Source: Qipengyuania aurantiaca
GTDB lineage: Bacteria; Pseudomonadota; Alphaproteobacteria; Sphingomonadales; Sphingomonadaceae
Reading direction: 5' to 3'
Length of the DNA: 64,000 nucleotides
Assembly: GCF_019711375.1 (NCBI RefSeq)
Contig: NZ_CP081295.1
Location: 1,240,001 to 1,304,000, forward strand
Shown: positions 8,210 to 18,431 of the stretch, one piece after another
Layout of the letters: the number at the start of each line of letters is the position of its first letter
Numbering within the stretch: position 1 is the stretch's first letter
Program-made: the position numbers and the translations under genes
Notes under the pieces: generated by a model
Databases searched by the model: none
Seen by the model: the letters and a program-made list of their open reading frames with translations, nothing else
Told to the model about the DNA's origin: nothing

Positions 8210-8815
8210 ATGGGCGTGATGGAAATCATCGGTATTGCCGGAAGCGTCAGCTTGCTTGCGGGCTGGCGGCTGTATCTCAGCATCTTCGCGACTGGCCTTG
8301 CCATGCGGCTGGACGCGATCCCGCTGCCCGAGCACTTGCAGAGCCTCGACGCGCTGGCCAATCCCTGGGTCATGGGCGTGGCCGCGCTTGCGGCGATTGC
8401 CGAATTCTTTGCCGACAAGGTCATGTGGCTCGACAGCGCGTGGGACGCGATCCACACTTTCGTGCGGCCTGTGGGCGGGGCGCTGCTGGCGCTCGCCATC
8501 GTCGATCCATCCGACCCGGCGACGCAGGTCGTGGCTTTCCTCCTCGGCGGCGGGGCAGCGCTGACGGCCCATGCCGGAAAGGCGGGTGCGCGCGGGGTGG
8601 TCAACGCCAGCCCCGAACCGGTGAGCAATATGGCGGTCTCGACCGTGGAGGACGTGGCCACCGTGGGGCTGCTCTATCTTGCCTATGAATACCCCTACCT
8701 TGCGGGCGGGATCGCGCTGGTGCTTCTTGCGCTGGTGGTCTGGCTGATCTGGATGGCGCGAAAGATCGTGCGCAGCCTCTTCCGGCGCAAATCCGCCGAT
8801 CCGCCGCCGACCTAG
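8210..8815 (+). CDS. DUF4126 family membrane protein
   Basis: A 201-residue inner-membrane protein with about five hydrophobic helices. It contains the family pattern of a first helix with GSVSLLAGWRLYLSIFATGLA, a FFADKVMWLDSAWDAIHTFVRPVGGALLA segment, and a C-terminal helix followed by a basic tail (RKIVRSLFRRK). Function of DUF4126 is unknown. ATG at 8210 is preceded by GAGGAGAG. It follows the esterase by 50 bases and ends three bases from the convergent metW stop. Intact, normal length. Confidence 0.9.
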   Translation: MGVMEIIGIAGSVSLLAGWRLYLSIFATGLAMRLDAIPLPEHLQSLDALANPWVMGVAALAAIAEFFADKVMWLDSAWDAIHTFVRPVGGALLALAIVDPSDPATQVVAFLLGGGAALTAHAGKAGARGVVNASPEPVSNMAVSTVEDVATVGLLYLAYEYPYLAGGIALVLLALVVWLIWMARKIVRSLFRRKSADPPPT

Positions 8816-8818
8816 CGC

Positions 8819-9402
8819 CTAGTCGCGGCTGAGCTGGAAGACCGCAAACTCCGCGCGCCAGTTTGTGCCGCGGGTGACCGGCTTGCCGCCCGAAAAGAAC
8901 CACTCCCGTTCGACCCTGGCGTTCTTCTCTTCCGCAAGCTCGCGAAAGTCTTTCACCGTGACATGGTGGATATTCGGCGTCTCGTACCAGCTCACCGGAA
9001 TGGCGCGGGTGACCGGCATCCGGCCCCCGAGCATGAGCGCCGAACGGGTGCGCCAATGCGCGAAGTTCGGGAAGGAGACGAAGGCTTGACGCCCGACACG
9101 CAGGAGCTGGTCGAGCATCTGGTCGGGCCGCGTGGCGGTCTGCAAGGTCTGGCTCAGCACGGTGTAGTCGAAGCCCTTGTCGGGATAATCGGCAAGGTCG
9201 CGATTGGCGTCGCCCTGCACGACCGAAAGGCCCTGGGCGACACAGCGTTCGACGCAGGCGCCGTCGATCTCCATCCCGCGCGCATCGACCTGCTTTTCGT
9301 CGCGCAGATGGGCAAGCAGCGCCCCATCGCCGCAGCCGATGTCCAGCACCCGCGAATGCGGCACAATGGCCTCGGCAATCGCCAGGAGGTCGGGCCGCAA
9401 GC

Positions 9403-9406
<4 letters not shown>
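8819..9406 (-). CDS. metW: Methionine biosynthesis protein MetW
   Basis: A 195-residue SAM-dependent methyltransferase-like protein with motif [13 protein letters not shown] and the MetW-specific stretches [27 protein letters not shown] and [12 protein letters not shown]. MetW acts with MetX in the homoserine acetylation branch of methionine synthesis in many proteobacteria. Its ATG overlaps the metX stop by four bases, giving translational coupling in the order metX-metW. Length is normal. Confidence 0.96.
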
Positions 9407-10491
<1,085 letters not shown>

Positions 10492-10560
10492 GAGACCGCC
10501 TGTAACCGCAGCGAAGCGGCTTGTCGAAGGGCGGATTTTCTTTCATGCGCCGAAGCCGCA

Positions 10561-11658
10561 ATGACAGATAGACCGCAGATGAAACCCTGGATCGAGAAGA
10601 TCCACGCCTATGTCCCCGGCAAGAGCAAGGGCGCGGACGGGCGCGAGCTGATCAAGCTTTCGGCCAATGAGAACCCGCTGGGATGCAGCGAGAAGGCGCT
10701 GGCGGCGCTGGCGGAACCCGCCGGGCCCGCCCGCTATCCCGATCCCGACGCCAACGCCCTGCGCGCCAAGATCGGCGAAGTCCACGGGATCGATCCGGCG
10801 CGGATCGTCTGCGGCACCGGTTCGGACGAACTGCTCAATCTGGCCGCGCAGGCGTTCGCGGGGCCGGGCGACGAAGTGCTCTACGCCCGCTTTTCGTTCG
10901 TGGTTTATGAGATCGCGGCGCGGCGCTGCGGGGCTACGCCGGTCGAAGCGCCCGATGTCGATTACGCGACCGACGTTGACCAGCTTCTGGGCGCGGTGAC
11001 TGATGCGACACGCGTTGTCTTCCTTGCCAATCCTAACAATCCAACCGGCACCTTCCTGCCCCGCGCCGAGATCGAACGTTTGCATGCGGGCCTGCCCAAG
11101 GACGTGCTGCTGGTGGTCGACCAGGCCTATGGCGAATATCTCGAGGCGGGCGAGGACGATGGCGGGATGGCGCTGGCCGCCGCGCATGACAATGTGCTGG
11201 TCACGCGCACCTTCTCCAAGATTTACGGGCTTGCGGGCGAGCGGATCGGCTGGGCGACCGGCGCGCTGCATCTCATCGACGCTCTCAACCGTATCCGTGG
11301 GCCCTTCAACGTCACCAATTCGGGCCAGAAGGCGGCTATCGCCGGGCTGGACGACCAGTCCTTCGTTGCCAAATCGCGCGAGGCGAACAATCGCGAACTC
11401 GCCCGCTTTTCGGAGACTATTGCCGGAATGGGCAATCATGGCCTTCGAGGGGTGCCGAGCAAGGCGAACTTCCTGCTGGTCCTCTTCGAAGGCAAGCTTA
11501 CGGCCGAGACCGCGCTCGCTGCGCTGGCCGAAGGCGGATACGCCGTGCGCCATTTGCCGGGTCAAGGCCTGCCGCATGGCCTGCGCATCACTATCGGCAC
11601 GCCAGCTCAGATGGATGAGATTGCCGCAATCCTGCGAAACGCTGCCGAAGCGGCCTAG
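10561..11658 (+). CDS. hisC: Histidinol-phosphate aminotransferase
   Basis: A 365-residue fold-type I PLP aminotransferase that converts imidazole-acetol phosphate to histidinol phosphate. Family markers include [30 protein letters not shown] and the PLP lysine Lys220 in [16 protein letters not shown] second ATG six codons in (10579) matches the common family N-terminus ([16 protein letters not shown]) and could be the true start; neither has a strong ribosome site. The stop codon shares bases with the convergent plsC stop. In alphaproteobacteria such enzymes may also act on other amino-acid precursors, so the histidine role is inferred from similarity. Confidence 0.93.
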   Translation: MTDRPQMKPWIEKIHAYVPGKSKGADGRELIKLSANENPLGCSEKALAALAEPAGPARYPDPDANALRAKIGEVHGIDPARIVCGTGSDELLNLAAQAFAGPGDEVLYARFSFVVYEIAARRCGATPVEAPDVDYATDVDQLLGAVTDATRVVFLANPNNPTGTFLPRAEIERLHAGLPKDVLLVVDQAYGEYLEAGEDDGGMALAAAHDNVLVTRTFSKIYGLAGERIGWATGALHLIDALNRIRGPFNVTNSGQKAAIAGLDDQSFVAKSREANNRELARFSETIAGMGNHGLRGVPSKANFLLVLFEGKLTAETALAALAEGGYAVRHLPGQGLPHGLRITIGTPAQMDEIAAILRNAAEAA

Positions 11659-12335
11659 GCGTTCAGCGCGTTGATCGCGTCCAGCACGCGCGCTTCGATC
11701 TCTTCGCGGGAGAGGCCCGGCGGGATCGGTTCGCCAAAGCGATAGGTGATGGTCCCCGGCTTTTTCAGCCAGCGGTGATAGACCTTGCCGCTGCTGACCG
11801 CGACCGGCACGACTTCGAGGCCGAGCATCTTGTAGAGGCCGGCAAAGCCCGCCTGTAGCTGCCGTCGCTCGCCATGGGGAACCCGGGTGCCCTCGGGGAA
11901 GATCACCAGGGGGCGACCGTCGGCGACCATTTTCTTCGCGCTGCGGATCATACCCATCAGCATCTTCGCACCCTTGTCGCGGGCGACGGGGATGAGGCCG
12001 TAGGCCAGCGCCGCGCGGCCCCAGCCGGGGATCGCGAACAGCTCCTGCTTGGCGAAGACCGAAGGGCATTCGAGCAGATTGGGCGCGTCGATCGCTTCGA
12101 AGAAGCTCTCGTGCTTGACGGCGTAGAGCACCGGCTTGTCCGCCGGAGTTCCCTCGATCACCACCTCGGCGCCGATGATGTGCTTGAGGCACCAGCGCTG
12201 CCACTGGCCCCAGTTCCTCACCCGCCGCCGGAACGCTGCCAGCGAGAAGGGCGCACTCGCCAGCGAGGCCGCCGTTACGAGGAAGCTGCCGAGGTAAAAG
12301 AGAGGGTAGAAAAGGAGGTTACGAAGCAGGAGCAT
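11655..12335 (-). CDS. plsC: 1-acyl-sn-glycerol-3-phosphate acyltransferase (PlsC family)
   Basis: A 226-residue membrane-associated acyltransferase that transfers a second acyl chain to lysophosphatidate. An N-terminal hydrophobic segment ([20 protein letters not shown]) is followed by the catalytic block [10 protein letters not shown] and by FPEGTR. The normal HX4D is HX4E here, a variant I have seen as common in alphaproteobacterial members. ATG at 12335 overlaps the end of the ydcF-like gene by 17 bases. It is the last gene of the ftsE-ftsX-ydcF-plsC run. Substrate preference is inferred. Confidence 0.9.
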   Translation of the reverse strand: MLLLRNLLFYPLFYLGSFLVTAASLASAPFSLAAFRRRVRNWGQWQRWCLKHIIGAEVVIEGTPADKPVLYAVKHESFFEAIDAPNLLECPSVFAKQELFAIPGWGRAALAYGLIPVARDKGAKMLMGMIRSAKKMVADGRPLVIFPEGTRVPHGERRQLQAGFAGLYKMLGLEVVPVAVSSGKVYHRWLKKPGTITYRFGEPIPPGLSREEIEARVLDAINALNA

Positions 12336-12924
12336 CGCTCGCGTCCGGCTCCCCTTCGCTTGTGTCTTCTTGGGCGGCCTCTTCCCCCGCATCGCCTTCA
12401 GGCAGGCCCTGCGAGACTTCGGAAGCGAGCAGCTTGTTGTATTCAAGGAACAGCGTCGCAAGGTCGGGGTGCGAAACCACCGCGTCCTTCACAATGCTGA
12501 TCCCTGCCGGCAGCGTGCCCGCCACTTCGGAATAGGCGCGCGCCATGTGCCAGTTGGTGGTGACGAGGCGGGCGGAGGTGAATTCCTTCTCCTTCATCCA
12601 CTGCGCCACTTCGCCAGCGTTGCTGCGCGTGTCGACCGCGAGGTAGCCCAGCGTCACGCAGCAATCCATCAGGCGGGAGGACACTTCGAACTGCTCGGCA
12701 AATTCGTTCGGCTTCACTTCGGGATCGACGCCGGAGACGAACATTTCCTTCGCCATGTTCTGCTCGACGACCTCCAGCCCGCGCGCGATCCGGCCCGGAC
12801 CGCCGGTGAGCACGATCACGGCATCGGTCTCGGTCTTGGCAGCGGGTGCCGGCAAGGTCATCGCAAAGCCGAGGAAGCCAAAGGCGTAGACGAGGAAGAT
12901 GGCGGCAAGCAGGCGCAGGATCAC
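12319..12924 (-). CDS. YdcF family (DUF218) membrane-anchored protein
   Basis: A 201-residue protein with an N-terminal membrane helix (LLAAIFLVYAFGFLGFAM) and the DUF218/YdcF core (DAVIVLTGGPGRIARGLEVV, later TRSNAGEVAQWM and LVTTNWHMARA). It ends in an acidic, disordered tail (EGDAGEEAAQEDTSEGEPD). YdcF proteins are linked to envelope metabolism, but no specific reaction is proven. The start is GTG at 12922-12924, overlapping the ftsX stop as GTGA. This coupling, and plsC overlapping its end, place it firmly in the ftsE operon. Confidence 0.9.
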   Translation of the reverse strand: MILRLLAAIFLVYAFGFLGFAMTLPAPAAKTETDAVIVLTGGPGRIARGLEVVEQNMAKEMFVSGVDPEVKPNEFAEQFEVSSRLMDCCVTLGYLAVDTRSNAGEVAQWMKEKEFTSARLVTTNWHMARAYSEVAGTLPAGISIVKDAVVSHPDLATLFLEYNKLLASEVSQGLPEGDAGEEAAQEDTSEGEPDASDAPAS

Positions 12925-13853
12925 AGCGTTTTCCGTAAGGATGAAAGCACGGTCATGCGTGCCGTGTAGACGGCAATTGCGATGGCGAAAAGCGGGACGA
13001 GGGCAATCGCCATCCAATCCAGCGCGGAGAGTGACCCTCCTGCAACCATTCCCGACTGGAGCGCGGAAAACTGTCGTCCCAGCAGCAGGACGGCGGCCCC
13101 GCCGGCGACGAGGCCCAGCGTGCCGCCCGCAATCGCGTCGAGCAGGATGGAGCGCTGGAAGATCCGCGCGATCTGGTCGTCGCTGCCGCCCAGGAGGTGG
13201 ACGATCTCGATCGTATCGCGATTGCCGCCCAAAGCGTTGCGTGCGGCGAGCCAGACGGCGGCAGCGGCAACGAAGCCGAGCATGGCGATCAGCGCCAGCG
13301 CCATCCATTTCAAGGCCGACAAAGCGGAGAGGACCGGGGCGAGCCATTCGGATTGCGCATCGATCCGCGCTTGCGGTGCGACCTCTTTCAACGCGGCCTC
13401 GAGACGTTCGTAAACCTGCCGGTCGCTGCGCCCCCGCAATTCGAGGTCGATCAGCGCGGGCAGCGGCACGGCTTCCATCTCTTCGTCCGTGCCCAGCCAG
13501 GGCTCGAGCAATTCGGCAATGTCGGCCTCGGGGATGACACGGAAGCCGGCGACGGCGGGGTCCTGCGCCAGCACGGTCTCGATCCGCCTGACCTGCGCCG
13601 CGCGGCTTGCCGGATCGGGTTCGATCACCTGCACCGTGGCGCGCCCGGCGACATCGCCGCGCGCGGTCGACACCATGTTCGACAAAGCGAGCGCCCCGCT
13701 TGCCGCAACCACCGTAAGCGCAACCATGATCGCGATGACCCAAGGCATCGGTCCGCCAAGGCGCGCTTGCGGCAAGAGGCCCGAAGCCCGCCGCCCACGG
13801 AACGGGGTGAGGCCGCTCTCGACCGCCTTGTCGATGGCGGGAGGGCGCTTCAC
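12921..13853 (-). CDS. ftsX: Cell division protein FtsX
   Basis: A 310-residue permease subunit of the FtsEX complex, which in other bacteria couples division to septal peptidoglycan hydrolase activation. It has one N-terminal helix (PWVIAIMVALTVVAASGALALS), a periplasmic domain of about 110 residues, then three more helices (around KWMALALIAMLGFVAAAAVW, IAGGTLGLVAGGAAVLLLG and LVPLFAIAIAVYTA). GTG at 13851-13853 overlaps the ftsE stop as GTGA, which decides the start. The sequence is divergent, as is usual for alphaproteobacterial FtsX, and identification leans on gene order. Confidence 0.92.
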   Translation of the reverse strand: MKRPPAIDKAVESGLTPFRGRRASGLLPQARLGGPMPWVIAIMVALTVVAASGALALSNMVSTARGDVAGRATVQVIEPDPASRAAQVRRIETVLAQDPAVAGFRVIPEADIAELLEPWLGTDEEMEAVPLPALIDLELRGRSDRQVYERLEAALKEVAPQARIDAQSEWLAPVLSALSALKWMALALIAMLGFVAAAAVWLAARNALGGNRDTIEIVHLLGGSDDQIARIFQRSILLDAIAGGTLGLVAGGAAVLLLGRQFSALQSGMVAGGSLSALDWMAIALVPLFAIAIAVYTARMTVLSSLRKTL

Positions 13854-14584
13854 GAAGGCGCTCCGACCGCGTTCTCGCGGCGCGGGGGATAGCGCAGCGC
13901 GCCGGTGGGGTCGGACAGCGTGCCCTTGGACAGCCGCATGATCATGCTGTCGGGCACCTTGCGCAACAATTGCACATCGTGGGTGGCCACCACCACGGTC
14001 GTGCCGAGGCGGTTGAGCGCTTCGAACAGGCGCAGCAACTTCACCGCCATTTCGGGATCGACATTGCCGGTCGGCTCGTCGGCGATGAGGATTTCGGGAC
14101 GGCCGATCACCGCGCGGGCGATGGCCACGCGCTGCTGTTCGCCGCCCGACAGCGTGGCGGGGCGCGCCTCGGCGCGGTGGGCCAGGCCGACCCATTCGAG
14201 CATGTCGGCAACCGGTTCGCGCAAATCCGCCTCGCGCACGCCGGAGACTCGCAAGGGCAGCGCGACGTTGTCGAAGGCCGAGAGATGGTCGACGAGGCGG
14301 AAATCCTGGAACACCACGCCCATACGGCGGCGGAAGGCCGGGAGTTTGTCGCGCGGCAGGGTGATGACATCGCGCCCGAACATCCGAATGCCGCCGCGCG
14401 AGGGACGCTGCGCGAGATAGAGCAGCTTCAGGAGCGAAGTCTTGCCCGCGCCGCTCGCCCCGGTGAGGAAATAGAAGCGGCTGGAAAACAGGGTGAAGGA
14501 AATATTCGACAGCACCTCGCGCTCGGTGCCGTAGCGCAAACCGACGTTGTCGAACTGCACGATTTCGCTTTCGCGCGCGCTCAT
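13850..14584 (-). CDS. ftsE: Cell division ATP-binding protein FtsE
   Basis: A 244-residue ABC ATPase with Walker [11 protein letters not shown]-loop FQDFRL, signature [14 protein letters not shown] and Walker [15 protein letters not shown] followed by a switch His in [10 protein letters not shown]. Length and the THDV context are typical FtsE. ATG at 14582-14584 starts [19 protein letters not shown]; an upstream in-frame ATG at 14633-14635 would add 17 unlikely residues. First gene of the overlapping operon ftsE-ftsX-ydcF-plsC and divergent from the zinc-ribbon gene. Confidence 0.95.
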   Translation of the reverse strand: MSARESEIVQFDNVGLRYGTEREVLSNISFTLFSSRFYFLTGASGAGKTSLLKLLYLAQRPSRGGIRMFGRDVITLPRDKLPAFRRRMGVVFQDFRLVDHLSAFDNVALPLRVSGVREADLREPVADMLEWVGLAHRAEARPATLSGGEQQRVAIARAVIGRPEILIADEPTGNVDPEMAVKLLRLFEALNRLGTTVVVATHDVQLLRKVPDSMIMRLSKGTLSDPTGALRYPPRRENAVGAPS

Positions 14585-14704
14585 CGGAAGAATTCCGGGC
14601 CGGTCTGGAGGGGGATTTTTGCCGCCATTGTACAATTCGGAGCCTATAACGGGCCTTCGCTGGGGAAAAAAGTGTTCTGGGGCTTTCGCGCACAGCTACG
14701 CGGC

Positions 14705-14731
14705 TTGTCGCGATTCGCCGCTCCCTATAGA
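14705..14731 (+). promoter_or_regulatory. Candidate promoter of the zinc-ribbon protein gene with a very short leader
   Basis: TTGTCG at 14705-14710 and TATAGA at 14726-14731 (15-base spacer) resemble sigma-70 elements. Initiation about seven bases downstream would leave a leader of only five or six bases before the ATG at 14744, so translation would be close to leaderless. There is no purine-rich ribosome site. Pattern-based only. Confidence 0.35.
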
Positions 14732-14743
14732 GCCTTCTTCACC

Positions 14744-15709
14744 ATGATTATTGCCTGTCCGGCCTGCAGCACCCGCTATGTCGTGCCCGACAACGCCATC
14801 GGCGTCGATGGCCGGACCGTGCGCTGTGCGAAGTGCAAGCACTCGTGGTTCCAGGAAGGCGCCAGCGCCGAGGCCGTGACGGCGAGTGAGGATGCAGCGG
14901 CACCTGAAACCGCTCCGCCTCCGCGCCAGGCCCCGCCTCCACCGCCGCCCCCTCCCCCCGCTCCGGAACCCGAGGCGCGCGAGCCTGTCGCAGAGCGCGA
15001 GCCGGAACCTGTACCCGAGCCCGAGGCTGAAGCTGCGCCGGTTGAAGACGCGCCGACCCCTCGCCGCCGCCCCTTCCTCCGTTCGTCGGAATCCGAGGCG
15101 GAGGCCGAACCGCAGGCGCCGCGCCGCGTACGCGCCGCCGATTTCGACGAGACCCCGCCGCCCTCTTTCGGCGAGGGGCGCCATGAGAATGCCGAACCCG
15201 ATTTCGACGGGCCGGTGGACGAGGAAGTGCATGAAGACGACCTCGTCTCGCGCTTCGACCACTCGCCGCCTTTCGGCCCGCGCCGCAACACTCTCAAGCT
15301 GTGGACCTGGGCCGCGGCGATCTTCGCCCTCCTCGCGGCGGGCGCGATCTTCGCCATGTCGCGCTATGGCACGCCCGACTGGTGGCCGGTCGAAAAGCCG
15401 CTCTTCGGCGAGGCGCAGCCCGACCTGACCCTATCTTTCCCGCCCGACGAGCAGCGCTGGCGCGAGCTGGAAAACAAGACCTGGATGTTCACCGCCAAGA
15501 TCGAGGTCACCAACACCGCGCGCGAACCGCGCCGCCTGCCGCCGGTACTGATCGTCATGCTGAACGAGCGCGAGGACCAGATCTACAGCTGGATCGTCTC
15601 GCCCCCGCAGCCCACGCTGGCGCCGGGTGAAACCGTCACCATCGACGAGGCGCGCACCGATGTTCCACGCGGTGCGGTCTATGCCGATGTGGGCTGGGCG
15701 CCCCTCTAG
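14744..15709 (+). CDS. MJ0042-type zinc-ribbon membrane protein with proline-rich linker
   Basis: A 321-residue protein with an N-terminal zinc ribbon (CPAC at the start, CAKC near residue 30, within a pattern typical of the MJ0042/zinc_ribbon_5 domain). A long Pro/Glu-rich disordered linker includes nine consecutive prolines. A single transmembrane helix (WTWAAAIFALLAAGAIFAM, about residue 190) and a C-terminal DUF3426-like beta domain facing the periplasm follow. The cytoplasmic ribbon suggests a nucleic-acid or protein contact, but no function is established. It stands between the divergent ftsE operon and tRNA-Leu. Intact. Confidence 0.9.
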   Translation: MIIACPACSTRYVVPDNAIGVDGRTVRCAKCKHSWFQEGASAEAVTASEDAAAPETAPPPRQAPPPPPPPPPAPEPEAREPVAEREPEPVPEPEAEAAPVEDAPTPRRRPFLRSSESEAEAEPQAPRRVRAADFDETPPPSFGEGRHENAEPDFDGPVDEEVHEDDLVSRFDHSPPFGPRRNTLKLWTWAAAIFALLAAGAIFAMSRYGTPDWWPVEKPLFGEAQPDLTLSFPPDEQRWRELENKTWMFTAKIEVTNTAREPRRLPPVLIVMLNEREDQIYSWIVSPPQPTLAPGETVTIDEARTDVPRGAVYADVGWAPL

Positions 15710-15825
15710 TTCGCAATTCGTGAAATAGGTGCTTGCCGCCTCGCAAAGCTGTTGCTAGGGGCGCGCTCCTACCGGCGGGAGCAGGTGGTCTCACCCATGA
15801 GATTCGCTTCCGATGCAGACTGTGT

Positions 15826-15912
15826 GCGGTCGTGGCGGAACTGGTAGACGCGCAACGTTGAGGTCGTTGTGGCCGTAAGGCCGTGGAAGTTCGAGTCTTC
15901 TCGACCGCACCA
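15826..15912 (+). tRNA. tRNA-Leu (anticodon GAG)
   Basis: An 87-base class II tRNA. The acceptor stem GCGGTCG pairs with CGACCGC, followed by discriminator A and encoded CCA. The anticodon stem CAACG/CGTTG encloses loop TTGAGGT, giving anticodon GAG. The long variable arm (TGGCCGTAAGGCCG) is typical of leucine tRNA, and the T arm contains GTTCGAGTC. A plausible promoter (TTGCCG and TGCTAGG) lies about 90 bases upstream. A mobile recombinase module follows downstream, but I found no second copy of the tRNA 3' end to mark an attachment site. Confidence 0.97.
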
Positions 15913-16152
15913 AACAGTCCCCGGGCGAATCCAAGCAGGGTCTTCAAGCTGAGACCGCAGCCAGAATGGCGCTGTTCTGCGGGGTTTTCACAGTGAGATT
16001 TTTCGCCTGAGGTCAGAGACTGGGGCGATGAGAGACTGACTAAGCGAAATAACCGCAACATTCTCTGTCGCGGGTTTCATGACCTCACCCGAGATTGAAC
16101 GGCACGATCTCGATTAGCGCGCGAGCCCGAGAAGGCGTTCCTGCTCTTCCCA
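15913..16152. other. Spacer between tRNA-Leu and the recombinase remnant
   Basis: Apart from the terminator at 15954-15988, this 240-base stretch holds no credible gene. It probably includes the left boundary of the inserted recombinase module, but I see no clear direct repeat or crossover core. Confidence 0.4.
15954..15988 (+). terminator. Terminator after tRNA-Leu
   Basis: ACCGCAG pairs with CTGCGG around an internal GCC-AGAAT-GGC hairpin, followed by GGTTTT. This is a moderate Rho-independent terminator in the right place for the tRNA transcript. Confidence 0.55.
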
Positions 16153-17743
16153 TCAGAGCGGCATATCCGTGTTCAACAGTCGCGCACGTGTAACATGCCG
16201 TGGCTGCTCGCCGCTCAGGATGGCTTCGACGATCCTCGGGCTGAGCCACGATAGTCGCAGAAGTTTCGTCAACTGCTTGCGGCATCGTCCTTCACGTTTG
16301 CCGAGTTGGCTGAGGCTCAGTCGCGATGATGCGAGCACCAGGGCTTGCACGTCCATCGCATTGACCAAGACCTGTACGAGTTGCTGGTTTTGCTTGCGAC
16401 CGCCCCTCTCTTCATCGATCCGCAACTTGGCTTCCCTGAATGGCTTGCGAGAGGGAAGCGGAATGCTCCATTTCAGCACTTCGCTGGCTTTCAAGTCGAG
16501 CGCCCTGGCATTGAGCTGCAAGTCCAACGTCTCATCGCCGCATCGGACAGAAGCGATAAGATCGCTTATATCGGCTTCGGCTATATTACACCGCGAGCCG
16601 TTGCGTAGACGCTGTGCACCTTCGAGCATCGCTTTGAGTCGCCCAGCATCTGAAAGCCCCGCCAGCCTGCGAAGCGCATGTTCGTCATTCAGCAAAACGG
16701 CGAGGTGCTGAATGCTTCTCAAGCTTGGCCTGGGACCACCGTGTCGCAGGAGCATCGCTTGGCTTGGCCAAATTTTTTCGGGTCTCATAGTAAGCATAGC
16801 GCCTGCTGCCCTTACTCGCATATGTCGGCACCATCGGGCGACCTTGGCAATCGCTCAGGAGATCACGCAGCATCGCTTTTTGAGGGGCGTTTGTTGAACG
16901 CTTGCGCGGAGGCGCCTTTTGCCTAAGCCGATCTTGTACCGCGTCCCATAGCGCCTCGTCGACGATGGCCTCATGCTCGCCATCATAGGCTTTACCCTTG
17001 TGTACGATCTTGCCCCGATAGATCGGGTTCTTGAGCAGGTGGGACAGGCTTCCGCGCTTGAACGGAATGCCGCCCCTGTGCGGTCCGCTCGTCCGACCCT
17101 GTATCTTGGTTCGAATACCCTCAGCCTCAAGCTGAGCGATCAACTCTTTCGCGGAGCTCGAAGCGATGTTGCGGCGCATGATGTTGCGGACTCGCTCGGC
17201 TTCCTCCGGAACCGGAACCAGCTTGCGTTCGACTACCTCATAGCCCAGCGGAACCGGGCCTCCCATCCACAGGCCCTTTTTCTTGGAAGCCGCAATTTTG
17301 TCGCGGATGCGCTCGCCGGTTACCTCGCGCTCGAACTGGGCGAACGAGAGCAGGACGTTAAGCGTCAGTCGACTCATGCTGTTGGTGGTGTTGAACGCTT
17401 GGATGACCGATACGAAGCTTGCCTCCTTCGCATCAAGCCGCTCGACGATCTTGGCAAAGTCAGCAAGCGACCGGGTGAGGCGATCGACCTTGTAGACCAC
17501 GATAACATCAACAAGGTCTGCCTCGATATCTTCCATCAATGCCTTAAGGCCCGGTCGCTCCATATTGCCGCCGGAGTACCCGCCGTCGTCATAGTGGCGC
17601 TCGACCAACAACCAGCCTTCGTGTCGCTGGCTAAGGATGTATGCTTCGCAGGCCTCGCGCTGGGCGTGGAGGCTGTTGAACTCCTGCTCCAGGCCATCCT
17701 CAGTCGACTTGCGGGTGTAGACGGCGCAGCGCAGCGTTTTCAT
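16153..17743 (-). pseudogene. Large serine recombinase, disrupted by a frameshift near residue 335-345
   Basis: The first 340 residues form a large serine recombinase. The catalytic domain has the YTRKSTEDG nucleophile motif (Ser at about residue 14), GYSGGNMERPGL and VVYKVDRLTRS. A recombinase domain (LGYEVVERKLVPVPEEAERVRNI) and zinc-ribbon region (RDLLSDCQGRPMVPTYASKGSRRYAYYETR) follow. The frame then reads a short nonsense tail and stops at 16685. The expected C-terminus, with coiled-coil-like HLAVLLNDEHALRRL and a helix-rich end (WLSPRIVEAILSGEQPRHVTRARLL), continues in another frame to 16153. A one-base change around 16715-16730 would rejoin them into a protein of about 530 residues, normal for this family. 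No slippery heptamer is evident, so a disabled gene is more likely than programmed frameshifting. It overlaps DUF2924 by four bases. Confidence 0.8.
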
Positions 17744-18162
17744 GTCAGCCCGAAGAAGCGCGGGCCGTTCAAATGAGACCCGGTGATGGCCTTGGCGACC
17801 GCCGAAAGCGACCGGTAGGTTTTGCCGCTATGCTCGAACCCATTTCCCAGAACCGTCACCGTGTGACCCTCGCCGTGCCAGTCACGAACTAGCTGAGTGC
17901 CGGGCGTTAGGTTACGTGGTACAAAGGTGGTGGCTTCCGGTTTTCGCGAACTTGCATTCGCGTTCTGGCGCAGCAACCTCTGCGACTCGCGGCTCAGTCC
18001 TCCAAGCCGCTGTTTCTGCAGCTCATAGCCGAGACCAAGGCGCAGCAGGTCAGGCGACAGGTTAGGAGCAGGCGCGCCCATGCGGCGCGCCCACTCTCCC
18101 TTGAGTTGTCCCGCTGGAAGCCCAGGTAGATCGGCCAGCTGTAACTGTTTGACGCTGCCCAT
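17740..18162 (-). CDS. DUF2924 family protein (recombinase partner)
   Basis: A 140-residue protein of the DUF2924 family. Diagnostic features are LKGEWARRMGAPAPNLSPDLLRLGLGYELQ, GTQLVRDWHGEGHTVTVLGNGFEHSGKTYRSLSAVAKAITGSHLNGPRFFGL. The C-terminal part resembles a small DNA-binding or RAMA-like fold that reads a track of Gly/His/Trp residues. In alphaproteobacteria it is regularly placed between DUF3489 and a large serine recombinase, as here, with four-base overlap into the recombinase. It probably assists recombination, but its biochemical role is not established. Confidence 0.92.
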   Translation of the reverse strand: MGSVKQLQLADLPGLPAGQLKGEWARRMGAPAPNLSPDLLRLGLGYELQKQRLGGLSRESQRLLRQNANASSRKPEATTFVPRNLTPGTQLVRDWHGEGHTVTVLGNGFEHSGKTYRSLSAVAKAITGSHLNGPRFFGLT

Positions 18163-18431
18163 CAGCCTTGCTTCTCCTCGGCTTCGACGGGCGTCAACTT
18201 GTAGATGCTGGTGCCCTTATCGTTCTTGTAGCGAACGACCTCTCGGCCCTTCTTGCGCAATCCGGTCATGAAGGCGCGGCAGCTATGGCTCTGCCATCCT
18301 GTCGCCTTGCAAATGGCTTCAAGGTCCGCGCCATCCTCACGCTCGAGCAGTTCCTTGACGGCCGAGGCTTTCGTGGCCTTTGTGGCCATCGGCCTTTTAG
18401 CAGCGGTTTTCTTGTTTGCAGTCGTCGTCAT
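18162..18431 (-). CDS. DUF3489 family protein
   Basis: An 89-residue protein with a basic, Lys/Ala/Thr-rich start (TTTANKKTAAKRPMATKATKASAVKELL) and the DUF3489 helix-turn-helix-like core (REDGADLEAICKATGWQSHSCRAFMTGLRKKGREVVRYKNDKG... written here only in outline). The stop overlaps the DUF2924 start by one base. It is first in the DUF3489-DUF2924-recombinase module common in alphaproteobacterial genomes and phage-derived islands. A DNA-binding accessory role is inferred from the basic winged-helix character. Confidence 0.9.
   Translation of the reverse strand: MTTTANKKTAAKRPMATKATKASAVKELLEREDGADLEAICKATGWQSHSCRAFMTGLRKKGREVVRYKNDKGTSIYKLTPVEAEEKQG

Noticed and set aside
10492..10560. SAM-responsive riboswitch (SAM-II type) upstream of metX
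   Set aside because: Common at this position in alphaproteobacteria, but the gap is only 69 bases and lacks the conserved SAM-II words and pseudoknot segments; only a short CCGC-TTCGCT-GCGG hairpin is present.
15886..15912. tRNA-Leu 3' end as the attachment site of the recombinase module
   Set aside because: No second copy of the tRNA 3' end was seen between 15913 and 18900, and large serine recombinases do not usually target tRNA genes.
16690..16740. Programmed ribosomal frameshift in the serine recombinase
   Set aside because: No slippery heptamer or downstream pseudoknot could be seen, and this family is not known for recoding; a plain lesion or sequencing error is simpler.
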